Shown piece by piece: positions 15,246-23,131 of a DNA stretch of 51,423 nt. Each line of letters starts with the position of its first letter. Positions within the stretch are counted from its first letter, which is position 1. Under the pieces are notes generated by a model that worked only from the letters and a program-made list of their open reading frames with translations, was not told the origin of the DNA and made no database searches. The DNA comes from CALFXN01 sp937957815. GTDB taxonomy: Bacteria; Synergistota; Synergistia; Synergistales; Aminobacteriaceae. The stretch lies in contig DAIQNX010000021.1 in the NCBI GenBank assembly GCA_036788195.1, positions 1-51,423 on the forward strand, read 5' to 3'. A program made the translations under genes and the position numbers.

Positions 15246-16249
15246 TTTCCGGCCTCCATTTTCAGCAAAAACTCTTTCCTTTCGATTCCCCCGGCATATC
15301 CGACAAGCCTGTTGTTTTTCCCCACAACGCGATGGCAGGGAATCATAATCAAAACCGGATTTCGATTGTTTGCCATTCCAACCGCCCTTGCCGCTTTCGG
15401 ATTTCCGATGAGAGAGGCGATTTCCTGATACGTCCTGACTTCTCCATAGGGTATGGTTTGAAGCTCGTTCCAGACAGCGTATTGAAATTCACTTCCATGT
15501 AAATCAAGAGGAATATCGAATCTCGTTCGCTTTTTTGAGAAATATTCCTCTATCTGCCTTTGGGCGTCGGCGAGATAGAAGCCGCTATTTTTTGAAGCAC
15601 CGTAAGCGGCTTCATCATTTGCAAAGCGAATACCCATGATTCCTTTTTCGCCCTCGGAGATACGAACGGTCCCGACAGGCGTATTACAAAAACAATATGG
15701 ATGTTCGGCAATCCGCCTTTCGACATATTCTGACGGCGACATCCCGCCTTGCTTTCTGAAAAACGTTGAAAACGAGGCGGAACTTTCCATACCTGTTGCA
15801 AATGCGACATCGGTGATATTCTTTCCCTGCGCAAGCAACTCTTTTGCCTGCAGAAAACGAATTCGGTTCATATATTGTTTCAAAGACATATCGTATCGCT
15901 CTTCAAACACTCTCGTGAGATGTTTTCTGCTCATGCCAATGGAATTCAGCTTTTGTTGCAGGGCCGGGCTGTCCGTAAAATACCGATCGATCAGATTTTT
16001 TGCTTTCTCAGCCGCCTCCGAGGCCGGATCGTAAGAAAGCAGGTCGGGCCTGCACCGCTTGCAGGGGTGGAATCCCGCCGATTCGGCTTCATCGCGGCTT
16101 ATAAAATAACGGATATTTTCAGGATTCGGTTTTTTGGATCTGCATGAGGGCTTGCAGTATATTCCTGTGCTCTTCACTCCATAGAAGAATAATCCGTCGT
16201 ATTTTTTGTCAGAAGAAATTACCGCCTCCCATTTTTCTTTTATGTCCAC
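15242..16249 (-). CDS. ada: Ada: alkylated-DNA repair methyltransferase and transcription activator
   Basis: The 335-residue protein has full Ada architecture. The N-terminal zinc domain has Cys32, Cys36, Cys63 and Cys66, with the same 31-residue spacing as in E. coli; Cys32 is the expected phosphotriester methyl acceptor. An AraC-type DNA-binding region follows at about 80-180. The C-terminal O6-methylguanine methyltransferase domain has the active-site motif IPCHRVVG. Methylation of the N-terminal Cys turns Ada into an activator of its own operon. GTG 16249 is the start, with GAGGTGAT upstream. The DNA is AT-richer than its surroundings, suggesting horizontal origin. Confidence 0.93.
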   Translation of the reverse strand: MDIKEKWEAVISSDKKYDGLFFYGVKSTGIYCKPSCRSKKPNPENIRYFISRDEAESAGFHPCKRCRPDLLSYDPASEAAEKAKNLIDRYFTDSPALQQKLNSIGMSRKHLTRVFEERYDMSLKQYMNRIRFLQAKELLAQGKNITDVAFATGMESSASFSTFFRKQGGMSPSEYVERRIAEHPYCFCNTPVGTVRISEGEKGIMGIRFANDEAAYGASKNSGFYLADAQRQIEEYFSKKRTRFDIPLDLHGSEFQYAVWNELQTIPYGEVRTYQEIASLIGNPKAARAVGMANNRNPVLIMIPCHRVVGKNNRLVGYAGGIERKEFLLKMEAGK

Positions 16250-16424
16250 GGATCATCACCTCTTTCTACGGGGAGTTTATCAGGGATGACGAAAAACGCT
16301 TTTCCATTTGTAACGTCTCATTCCCAAAGCCGTGAAGCGATCCCGGAGCCAAGGGGCAAAATTCCTTCCAGGTCAGTCGAAGTCAAAGGTGGTTTTGTGA
16401 AGACGTCATGTTTCCCCGAAGTAT

Positions 16425-16458
16425 GCCATCGTGAGACGTCCTGTCGCCTCACGATGGC
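16425..16458. repeat. 11-bp inverted repeat
   Basis: GCCATCGTGAG and CTCACGATGGC are separated by 12 nt. The right arm covers the stop codon of the IS3-like relic. There is no T run; it may be a hairpin end of that relic. Confidence 0.55.
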
Positions 16459-16569
16459 GAGTGCTGCCTCTTTTCGTTATAGAACCGAAACCGCTTCCCG
16501 AGTCCTTCGGCGAGTTGAGGAACCGTTTCGCAGCCGTTGAGATCGATGCGTTCGTATGTCACGCTTCTT
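16449..16569 (-). mobile_element. C-terminal remnant of an IS3-family transposase
   Basis: The minus-strand peptide RSVTYERIDLNGCETVPQLA followed by EGLGKRFRFYNEKRQHSPS matches the end of IS3-type OrfB integrases (WRSVKYEEVYL ... FRFYNEERPHQ). The codon where the family has Trp is TGA, and the reading stops at 16449-16451 before the usual SLGYRTPAE ending. The DDE core is absent, so it is a dead fragment of about 40 codons. Confidence 0.7.
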
Positions 16570-16579
16570 CAGATACCCA

Positions 16580-16630
16580 TCAGGGGCGAAGAGATCGACG
16601 TGGAGAACGGCAGCGAAAAAGATGTCCGGA
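16580..16630. repeat. 51-bp repeat, copy 2
   Basis: It matches 10408-10458 at 46 of 51 positions. It sits between the IS3-like relic and the truncated hipA end. Confidence 0.75.
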
Positions 16631-16676
16631 CGGTGAAAAGGGGAATATCCTTGTGACCGGACCGCATCGTGACCGC

Positions 16677-17013
16677 CTATATCCCAAGCCGGCTCTTCTT
16701 GCCGTTGAGGGGCAGCGCAAGTTCCTCCGGGTCGATGTTTTCGGGAATGGCGAGACGGGTCGAGAGCAGATCGTATGCGGGAGCCAGCGACCTGCTCTCC
16801 CCGTTCGGGGATCAGACCGTCGAAGAACGGGTGAAGGGTCGCACAAACGAAAGGTTCGCTGCGTAACGGCAGTCTGACGCTGAGAGCGTGAGCGTTGGCG
16901 TCGTCCAGATACGCGTCTTCGTACGCGAAAACGTATCCGGCTTCGGTTTCGCGGAGGATTCCGGCCTCCTTTCCGAACATCAGCACGCGGCAGCGTCGCA
17001 GGACCGTTGTCAT
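16677..17013 (-). pseudogene. hipA: hipA with the kinase core deleted
   Basis: From ATG 17013 the peptide gives the HipA N-terminal domain (CRVLMFGKEAGILRETEAGY ... LSVRLPLRSEPF ... PFFDGLIPERGE). At about 16790 it changes frame directly into the HipA C-terminus (SLAPAYDLLSTRLAIPENID then EELALPLNGKKSRLG) and stops at TAG 16677-16679. All of the central Ser/Thr-kinase part, normally more than 200 residues, is missing, and the junction is out of frame. The toxin must be inactive. The ATG overlaps the hipB stop by 4 nt, the usual coupled hipB-hipA arrangement. Confidence 0.8.
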
Positions 17014-17434
17014 AGCGGACGTCGCCCTTCCCCGGATGACGCGTCTTCGACGCTTTCGGCGGGAGGTTCCAGCGGGACCGGACCGAGCCGCAGGCTGAAC
17101 AGGAAGAGCACGGCGTTGACCTTGTCCATCCGGAGCGTCGGTTTTCCCGCCTCGAGCTCGCGAAGAAAACGCAGCCCGACGCCGGCACGTTCGGCAGCCA
17201 TGGCCTGTGAGAGTTTCAGACGCTTTCGCATTNNNNNNNNNNNNNNNNNNNNNNNNNNNNNNNNNNNNNNNNNNNNNNNNNNNNNNNNNNNNNNNNNNNN
17301 NNNNNNNNNNNNNNNNNNNNNNNNNNNNNNNNGACGCCGGCACGTTCGGCAGCCATGGCCTGTGAGAGTTTCAGACGCTTTCGCATTCGTTTGACCGTAT
17401 CGGCAAGCGACCCCGCGAGATCCGTTTTCGGCAT
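17010..17434 (-). CDS. hipB: HipB-type XRE antitoxin, interrupted by an assembly gap
   Basis: Reading MPKTDLAGSLADTVKRMRKR and LKLSQAMAAERAGVGLRFLR, this is a HipB helix-turn-helix protein. It ends next to the hipA start. The 100-N run inside it is flanked by the same 54 nt on both sides, so removing the gap and one copy restores one clean frame of about 90 residues. HipB neutralises HipA and represses the operon. CCC-N4-GGG sites overlap and flank the start. With hipA broken, it could survive as a stand-alone repressor. Confidence 0.75.
17233..17332. other. Scaffold gap of 100 N with duplicated flanks (probable false gap)
   Basis: The bases before the gap (about 17179-17232, GACGCCGGC...CGCATT) are repeated exactly after it (17333-17386). 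Two contigs that overlapped by about 54 nt were probably joined with Ns instead of being merged. True missing sequence is likely none. Confidence 0.85.
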
Positions 17435-17440
17435 GGAAAT

Positions 17441-17498
17441 CGCACCCCTTCGGGTATGAAAATAGAACCATTATCGAAAATTATACCCGATAGGGGCG
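17441..17498. promoter_or_regulatory. Paired CCC-N4-GGG sites at the hipB start (candidate operator)
   Basis: TACCCGATAGGGGCG at 17484-17498 recurs in near-inverted form at 17441-17456 (CGCACCCCTTCGGGTA) over the hipB ribosome site. A third copy, TACCCGAAAGGGGCG, is at 17657-17671. Repeated short dyads at an antitoxin start are typical of autoregulation. Binding by HipB is inferred from position only. Confidence 0.5.
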
Positions 17499-17609
17499 TG
17501 AATCATCGACGTCTCTCCGACGAATCGTCGCGTTTCAAAACGAATCCGTATTCCGAAAGCAGAATTCACTTTTGAGGGGAATCGCGGGACCGACGAGCGC
17601 ATCGATGCG

Positions 17610-17645
17610 AAAAAAGTCCCTTTCGGGTACGAAAGGGACTTTTTT
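17610..17645. terminator. Bidirectional intrinsic terminator
   Basis: A perfect 16-bp inverted repeat (AAAAAAGTCCCTTTCG, loop GGTA) gives an A run on one side and a T run on the other. Its arms contain the same CCC...GGG core as the sites near hipB. No intact gene ends close by on either side, so it may insulate the TRAP operon from the hip locus. Confidence 0.75.
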
Positions 17646-18031
17646 CGTCAGGATCGTACCCGAAAGGGGCGAATTTTGCGTGCAGGCTTTCACGCTGGAG
17701 ATTCCCGGGGATTGCGGAGTTCCGGATAGGATTGAACCCATTTCCGAGATGGAGTCCCCTCGTTTATGGTTCACTTTAAGAAACTTGTTTCATGCTTCTT
17801 GACACGCGTCCCTCCCCTATGGTACCTTTCGCGAAACGATTTGTTCAAATATCCTACAGGTTTTTCGGGTACCAGGGAAGGGAGGAGAGTGTACAGTGTC
17901 GTTTTTTTTCGAAAGCCGGGAAGAATTGATCGCGTACGATCACAAGGCGAACCTCGGGGATTTCTTCACGTGATTCGTCTCTTCCGTACGGTCCGTACGG
18001 AGTGGCCGGGTTCGAAAGGACGGGATGGCTC

Positions 18032-18568
18032 GTGTCTGAGCGGACGTTCTTCTCGAAGCTTCGGTCATGGATGGACAGGATACAGAGCGGCATACTCATT
18101 TTCCTTCTGACGGGTGTCTCGTTTCTTGTTTTCATTCAGGTCCTCCTGCGCTACGTATTCCGCGCCCCATTGATGGGCATTGAAGAACTTCTGCTGTTCC
18201 CCACGGCGTGGCTCTATTTCATCGGAGCGGTTCACGCCTCCTTCGAAAAAAGCCAGATCTACGCGCGCGTTCTCGAAATCGTGTTCACGAAGAAGCGAAC
18301 GATTTATATCGTCCGCGCCGTGGCGTCGGCGTTCTCGATCCTGATTCTCTCGTGGCTCACCTACTGGGGATACGACTACCTGAAATACGCCCTCCGGATC
18401 CAGAAGGAAAGTTCGACGCTGTATATCCCGATGATTTACGCCGAGATGATCGTCTTTATCGGACTCGCCATGATGCTCCTCTATACGGTGGTCGAACTCG
18501 TCGAAAATCTGAACGTTGCCGCGGAGTCGGGGAGCGAAGAAATCGCTCTCGCGGACAAGCAGATCTAG
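18032..18568 (+). CDS. dctQ: TRAP transporter small permease (DctQ type)
   Basis: The protein is about 178 residues with four hydrophobic helices (GILIFLLTGVSFLVFIQVLL; LLLFPTAWLYFIGAVHA; IVRAVASAFSILILSWLTYW; MIVFIGLAMMLLYTVV) and the conserved RYVFRAPLMGIEEL stretch of DctQ proteins. It pairs with the large permease encoded 12 nt downstream to form the membrane part of a Na+-driven TRAP importer. GTG 18032 is preferred, with AAAGGA upstream; an in-frame GTG at 18002 would add ten residues. It opens the operon that leads to the binding protein at 19975. Confidence 0.88.
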   Translation: MSERTFFSKLRSWMDRIQSGILIFLLTGVSFLVFIQVLLRYVFRAPLMGIEELLLFPTAWLYFIGAVHASFEKSQIYARVLEIVFTKKRTIYIVRAVASAFSILILSWLTYWGYDYLKYALRIQKESSTLYIPMIYAEMIVFIGLAMMLLYTVVELVENLNVAAESGSEEIALADKQI

Positions 18569-18580
18569 GAGGCGCATCTC

Positions 18581-19882
18581 ATGATTTCGACAGTGGCCAT
18601 TGCTCTGGCCGTTCTCGTCGCGTTGATGTCGGTCGGCGTGGCGGTGCCCTTTTGCTTCGGCGGCGCTCTTTTCTACATGAGCGTGGCGGGAAACGTTACG
18701 ATGAAGGGAATGATGATGTGGGGGCTCCAGCAGATCCTCAGCCCAGTTCTGCTGTGCGTTCCCCTGTTTATCTTCGCCGGCAGTCTGATGAGCGAAAGCG
18801 GGATAGCACAGCATCTCCTCCAGTGGGTGGATGTTTTCGTCGGACGAATTCGCGGCGGCATGGGGTGCGTCGCGGCGATCACGTGCGCGATTATCGGGGC
18901 CATTTCGGGCAGCGGTTTCACCGGAGTCGCGGCGACGGGGCCGATCCTGATTCCCAAAATGACGAAGATAGGCTATCCGAAGGGATACGCGACCGCCCTC
19001 GTCACCGACTCGTCAATTCTCGGCCTGCTTATCCCCCCGAGCGTCACGATGATCGTTTACGGATGGGTCACCGAGACATCCATTCTCGCGTGCTTTCTCT
19101 CGACGCTTATCCCCGGCGTGATTATCACCATTCTTTTCTCGATAATCAACCTCATATGGGCCCGGCGCTTTCCGCTCGTTCTCGAACCGAAGGTCTCGTT
19201 CGACGAAAAGATCCGGCAATTTTCGACGAGGACGAGAATGGCCCTTCCCGCGCTCTTCATGCCGGTTCTGATCCTCGGCGGAATCTACGGGGGAATCATG
19301 ACTCCGACCGAGGCGGCGGCAACGGCCGTCGTCTACTCGCTTCCAATCGGATTCTTCGTGTACAGGGGCCTGAACGTCAAAACCTTCTGCAGAGTCGCCA
19401 AAGAATCGGCGACATCCGTCGGAGCGATCATGGTCATGATCATGTTCAGCCTGATGCTGAGCCAGACGTTCGTGCTGCTCAGGGTTCCGCAGGCGCTCGT
19501 GAAGGGTATCTTCGGGGTCACGCAGGATCGCACGGTAATCCTCATTCTCCTGAACTTTCTCATGTTCTTCATAGGGATGATCGTCAACGATCTCACGGGG
19601 ATCATCCTGACCGCGCCGCTTCTCCTGCCGCTCGTCCAGGCCATAGGAGTCAGTCCGATCCACTTCGCGGCGATCGTCGGCGTCAACCTCGCGATGGGCG
19701 GCGTCACGCCTCCCTATGCCAGCATCCTGTATCTCGGAATGCGGATCGGAAAGGTCGATTTCATGGAAATCCTTCCTCCCGCAATGACGTTCATCCTCTT
19801 CGGATACATTCCGGTCGTGTTCCTTACCACCTTTTGGCCCGACCTGGCCTTATGGCTTCCGAGGCTCATGGGGTATGTATAG
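18581..19882 (+). CDS. dctM: TRAP transporter large permease (DctM type)
   Basis: A 433-residue membrane protein of normal DctM length. Conserved segments include FIFAGSLMSESGIAQHLL, CAIIGAISGSGFTGVAATGP, DSSILGLLIPPSVTMIVYGW, IMTPTEAAATAVVYS and the C-terminal GVNLAMGGVTPPYASILYLG. It forms the transport path for a small carboxylate or amino-acid-like solute delivered by the binding protein and driven by Na+. GGAGG lies in the 12-nt space after dctQ, so the two are co-translated. Confidence 0.93.
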   Translation: MISTVAIALAVLVALMSVGVAVPFCFGGALFYMSVAGNVTMKGMMMWGLQQILSPVLLCVPLFIFAGSLMSESGIAQHLLQWVDVFVGRIRGGMGCVAAITCAIIGAISGSGFTGVAATGPILIPKMTKIGYPKGYATALVTDSSILGLLIPPSVTMIVYGWVTETSILACFLSTLIPGVIITILFSIINLIWARRFPLVLEPKVSFDEKIRQFSTRTRMALPALFMPVLILGGIYGGIMTPTEAAATAVVYSLPIGFFVYRGLNVKTFCRVAKESATSVGAIMVMIMFSLMLSQTFVLLRVPQALVKGIFGVTQDRTVILILLNFLMFFIGMIVNDLTGIILTAPLLLPLVQAIGVSPIHFAAIVGVNLAMGGVTPPYASILYLGMRIGKVDFMEILPPAMTFILFGYIPVVFLTTFWPDLALWLPRLMGYV

Positions 19883-19974
19883 GAAGTTTCGTTGAAATAT
19901 ATATAAATTATTTATTGACCTTTTGCCGCAAGGCGTAAGGAATATATACACTATATCAAAGGGGGTTTTGCGAT

Positions 19975-20976
19975 ATGAAGAAACTTGTCGTCTTTTTGAT
20001 GTTCGTCTGTCTCATGGCTACGATTGGTACGGCATTTGCGGCGGGAAATTCCTATACATGGAAAATATCGCACATTCGTCCTGCGGACACCGCAATCGAC
20101 AAAGATGTCACATGGTTCGTCGAAAAACTCAACAAGGAATCGAACGGACGCATAAAAATCGACATATTCAACGCGGGACAGCTTGGGGACTATACGGTCG
20201 TCCAGGAACGCGTCGGCGTTGGATCCATCGAGATGGCGATCGAGCCGATCGGAACGACGGCGGACAAGCGCCTCCAGATCCTGAACTTTCCGTACCTCGT
20301 CAAGGACTGGGATGGAGTGAAGAAGAACTACACGACCGGCGCTCCGCTGATGAAAACGGCCGCGGACCTGCTCGCGAAACAGAACATCAAGCTTCTCGCC
20401 GTATGGCCCGTATATTTCGGGGGGATAGCCCTCGTGAAGGAACCGGAGAAACCGGGGGATCCAAGCGTCGCGAAAAACATGAAAGTGCGCATTCCGACGC
20501 AGAAATCGTTCGAGCTTCTCGCGGGAGCCTTCGGATATCAGGCGACTCCGTTGCCCTTCGCCGAAACGTTTACGGCCATCCAGACGGGCATCGTCGATGG
20601 CGCCTACGGGGCCGGCGCGGAAGGATACTACGCGAACTTCCGGGATGTCATCAAGTACTACGTCCCCGCAAATACCCACTTCGAGCAGTGGTATTTCATC
20701 ATGAGCATGGATGTCTGGGAATCCCTGTCCAAAGAGGACCAGACGCTCGTCCAGAAGGTCGCCGCCGAAATGGAAAACAAGCGTATGTCGGTGGCGGAAG
20801 CCGATCAGAAGGCGAACGAACAGAAACTTCGCGACTACAGGATCACGGTCCTCGACATGTCTCCGGCCGATCTCGAAAGGCTCGAGAAAAAGGCCCGGGA
20901 GGTCGTCTGGCCTGCACTCCGGAACGACATCGGCGCGAAATTCTTCGACGACGTCGTCAAGAATCTCGTCAAGTAG
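19975..20976 (+). CDS. dctP: TRAP transporter solute-binding protein (DctP type)
   Basis: The 333-residue protein has a signal peptide (LVVFLMFVCLMATIGTAFAA) and DctP-family features: WKISHIRPADTAIDK at the N-terminus, GSIEMAIEPIG, the PFAETFTAIQTGIVDGAYG hinge region, and EQWYFIMSMDVWESL. The ligand-binding Arg is probably the one in MKVRIPTQKSF. The position of the Grd-type genes and opine dehydrogenase suggests an amino-acid or opine ligand (inference). A 92-nt AT-rich space before it holds a TTGACC and TATA-like boxes, so the binding protein may have its own promoter for higher expression. AAAGGGGG precedes the ATG. Confidence 0.92.
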   Translation: MKKLVVFLMFVCLMATIGTAFAAGNSYTWKISHIRPADTAIDKDVTWFVEKLNKESNGRIKIDIFNAGQLGDYTVVQERVGVGSIEMAIEPIGTTADKRLQILNFPYLVKDWDGVKKNYTTGAPLMKTAADLLAKQNIKLLAVWPVYFGGIALVKEPEKPGDPSVAKNMKVRIPTQKSFELLAGAFGYQATPLPFAETFTAIQTGIVDGAYGAGAEGYYANFRDVIKYYVPANTHFEQWYFIMSMDVWESLSKEDQTLVQKVAAEMENKRMSVAEADQKANEQKLRDYRITVLDMSPADLERLEKKAREVVWPALRNDIGAKFFDDVVKNLVK

Positions 20977-20992
20977 AAAGAACGGATACGAA

Positions 20993-21044
20993 CGATCGCC
21001 CGGGCATGGGTTCCCCTTCCGGAGCCCGTGTCGGGGCGATCGGG
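20993..21044. terminator. Possible hairpin between convergent genes
   Basis: GATCGCCC and GGGCGATC bracket about 36 nt that hold further GC-rich complementarity. It lies between the dctP stop (20976) and the end of the convergent regulator gene (21058). There is no T run, so the call is weak. Confidence 0.35.
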
Positions 21045-21057
21045 AGGCCGGATATTC

Positions 21058-21648
21058 CTACCTGGGGGTTTCTATCATAAGGGCGACGCACTTGTTTTCC
21101 CCGGTGGCCCGCCCCCCGTGCGGGAAGGAGCCGTCGAGGAAAACGCAGTCCCCGGTCTGCAACGTCACCTTCTGCTCCATGAAGTGAAACTCGAGCTCTC
21201 CTTCGAGAACGAGAAGGAATTCCTCCCCCTCGTGGGTGAAGCTCGGGAGCTCTCCGGCGGAATCCGCCGGAGAGTAGGTGAGGATATAGGAATGCCACTT
21301 TTTCGCGGGCCACCGTTCGCCCAGGAGTTCGAAGCTGTATCCGTGCGGAATCTTTCTCCGGGGCGACGGCTTCGGGTCGTTTTTACGGACGACGAGAAAG
21401 TTGACCGCCTCTTCGTACCTGAGAAGATCTCCGATATCCGCGTGCAACGCCCGCGCGATTCTGGCATACGTGGATATCGGAGAACCGACCTTTCCGTTCT
21501 CGATCTTTGAAAGGAGAGGTTTCGAAATGCCGGCGATATCGGCCAGCGCCTGAATCGTCAGCCTGTTAGCGGTCCGGAGTTCCTTGATTCGCCTGCCGGC
21601 ACGGATTTCTATCGCTTCGTCGTCCGTCGATGGAAGAGATGTCTTCAC
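21058..21648 (-). CDS. XRE-cupin transcriptional regulator (PuuR/SutR type)
   Basis: The 196-residue protein has an XRE helix-turn-helix (LTIQALADIAGISKPLLSKI then ENGKVGSP, about 29-60) and a C-terminal cupin domain (about 115-195: LPSFTHEGEEFLLVLEGELE ... GDCVFLDGSFPHGGRA). In this family the cupin senses a small metabolite and the XRE part represses neighbouring catabolic genes. It is divergent from the GrdE-like gene with 171 nt between the starts and faces the TRAP genes, so it is the best candidate regulator of the locus. A DNA target was not identified. Confidence 0.9.
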   Translation of the reverse strand: MKTSLPSTDDEAIEIRAGRRIKELRTANRLTIQALADIAGISKPLLSKIENGKVGSPISTYARIARALHADIGDLLRYEEAVNFLVVRKNDPKPSPRRKIPHGYSFELLGERWPAKKWHSYILTYSPADSAGELPSFTHEGEEFLLVLEGELEFHFMEQKVTLQTGDCVFLDGSFPHGGRATGENKCVALMIETPR

Positions 21649-21819
21649 CGAATCGGCCTCCTTTCGGACGGGAGCTTCCCGCTGGAGGCATTATATCCCA
21701 GGCAGCCGGCCTCGTCCTTCTCCCGTGCGGATCGGGAACGGACGTTTTTTTTCGCGGTTCTTTTGTTGCATGAAGTGAAACTTATATCTTTACAAGAAAA
21801 CATCCCGGAGGATGAGATC

Positions 21820-23112
21820 ATGGAACGATTGATCCTGAACAGAGTGAGGATACGGAATGTCGCGTTCGGTTCGCGGACGTGCGTCGAGAATGGAACCCTG
21901 TTCGTCGACATGGACGAGGTCAGGAAGGCCGTTCTCGAAGATCCCAGAATCGATGCGGTCGATGTCGAGCTCGCCCGTCCGGGGGAGAGCGTACGCATCG
22001 TTCCGGTCAAGGACGTCATCGAGCCTCGCGCGAAAGCCGACGATTGTGGAGATACGTTCCCCGGATTTTTCTCCGACGCGAACTTCCGGGCCGGAGTCGG
22101 AACAACCGTCGTCCTCGACGGTGCGGCGGTCATCACGACGGGACCGCTCGTGAACTTCCAGGAGGGGCTGATCGATATGTCGGGAAGGGGGGCGGAATTC
22201 AGCGTCTTCTCGAAGAAATGCATCGTCGCGCTGTGTATCCGCCCCGTGAAAGACCTCGGAAAACACGAACACGAATGCGCCGTCCGGATCGCCGGCGTGA
22301 AAATCGCGCGCTATCTCGCGCTTGCGGCCCGAGACGCGAAAGCGGACTCATTTTCGGAATACCCCGTGCAAACGCTGCCTGAACTTTTCTCGATGGATCC
22401 TTCCCTGCCCCGGGTCGTCTACGTGTGTCAGGCCATCGCCGAAGGGCTGCTCCACGACAACTACATTTATGGACTGAACGCGCAGGGGTGCCTGCCGGTC
22501 TTCATGGCTCCGACCGAATTCATGGACGGAGCCGTAGTCAGCGGGAACTGCGCGGCGCCGTGCCACAAGCACACCACCTACCACCAGCAGAACAATCCGA
22601 TTGTCGAGGACCTGTACGAACAACACGGAAAATCGTTCGTATTCATGGGAGTCATCCTCGAACCCGTCCGTACCGCGTTCAGCGAAAAGGAACGCAACGG
22701 CATGCAGGTATTCAAGCTCGCGAAGACGCTCGGCGCCCAGGGGGTCATTCTTTCAGAAGACGGCGGCGGCAATCCGGAGGCGGATCTGATGATCGTCACG
22801 CGGCACCTCGAGCGAAACGACATCCGGACCGTCCTCGTTACGGACGAGTACGCGGGCTCCGACGGCGCGTCGCAGGGGCTTGCCGATGTCACTCCCGAAG
22901 CGGATGCGGTCGTGACGAACGGGAATGGAAACCAGCGCGTCGTTCTTCCCCCCATGGAGCGAACCATAGGCGTATTGGAGACGGTCGATCGTATCACCGG
23001 AGGTCACGCCGGGAGTTTGCTTCCGGACGGGTCGGTTGCGGTCGAGATAGCCGGGATCATGGGATCCACGAACGAACTCGGCATTGAAAACCTTACGACC
23101 ATAGCCGTCTGA
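21820..23112 (+). CDS. grdE: GrdE-like proprotein of a glycine/sarcosine/betaine-type reductase, component B
   Basis: A 430-residue homologue of GrdE/GrdG, the proprotein that splits into two subunits of the substrate-specific protein B. The cut site VVSGNCAAPCHKHTTYHQQN is present, with Asn243-Cys244, very close to the Cys242 described for clostridial GrdE. Cleavage turns this Cys into a pyruvoyl-type carbonyl that holds the substrate amine as a Schiff base. Other conserved parts are MGVILEPVRTAFSEKER, GVILSEDGGGNPEADLMI and IGVLETVDRITGGHAGSLLP. ATG 21820 has GGAGG upstream and is preferred over ATG 21763. It is followed after 19 nt by the GrdB-like gene. The substrate cannot be read from the sequence. 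Confidence 0.88.
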   Translation: MERLILNRVRIRNVAFGSRTCVENGTLFVDMDEVRKAVLEDPRIDAVDVELARPGESVRIVPVKDVIEPRAKADDCGDTFPGFFSDANFRAGVGTTVVLDGAAVITTGPLVNFQEGLIDMSGRGAEFSVFSKKCIVALCIRPVKDLGKHEHECAVRIAGVKIARYLALAARDAKADSFSEYPVQTLPELFSMDPSLPRVVYVCQAIAEGLLHDNYIYGLNAQGCLPVFMAPTEFMDGAVVSGNCAAPCHKHTTYHQQNNPIVEDLYEQHGKSFVFMGVILEPVRTAFSEKERNGMQVFKLAKTLGAQGVILSEDGGGNPEADLMIVTRHLERNDIRTVLVTDEYAGSDGASQGLADVTPEADAVVTNGNGNQRVVLPPMERTIGVLETVDRITGGHAGSLLPDGSVAVEIAGIMGSTNELGIENLTTIAV

Positions 23113-23131
23113 AGCGGAAGGGGGAAGCGTC

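Noticed and set aside
16555..16569. TGA in the IS3-like relic as another selenocysteine codon
   Set aside because: The family has Trp there, and the element is truncated at both ends; it is a simple mutation.
21177..21782. 14-nt exact repeat CATGAAGTGAAACT in the XRE-cupin gene and before grdE
   Set aside because: A few 14-mer matches are expected by chance in 51 kb; one copy is plain coding sequence.
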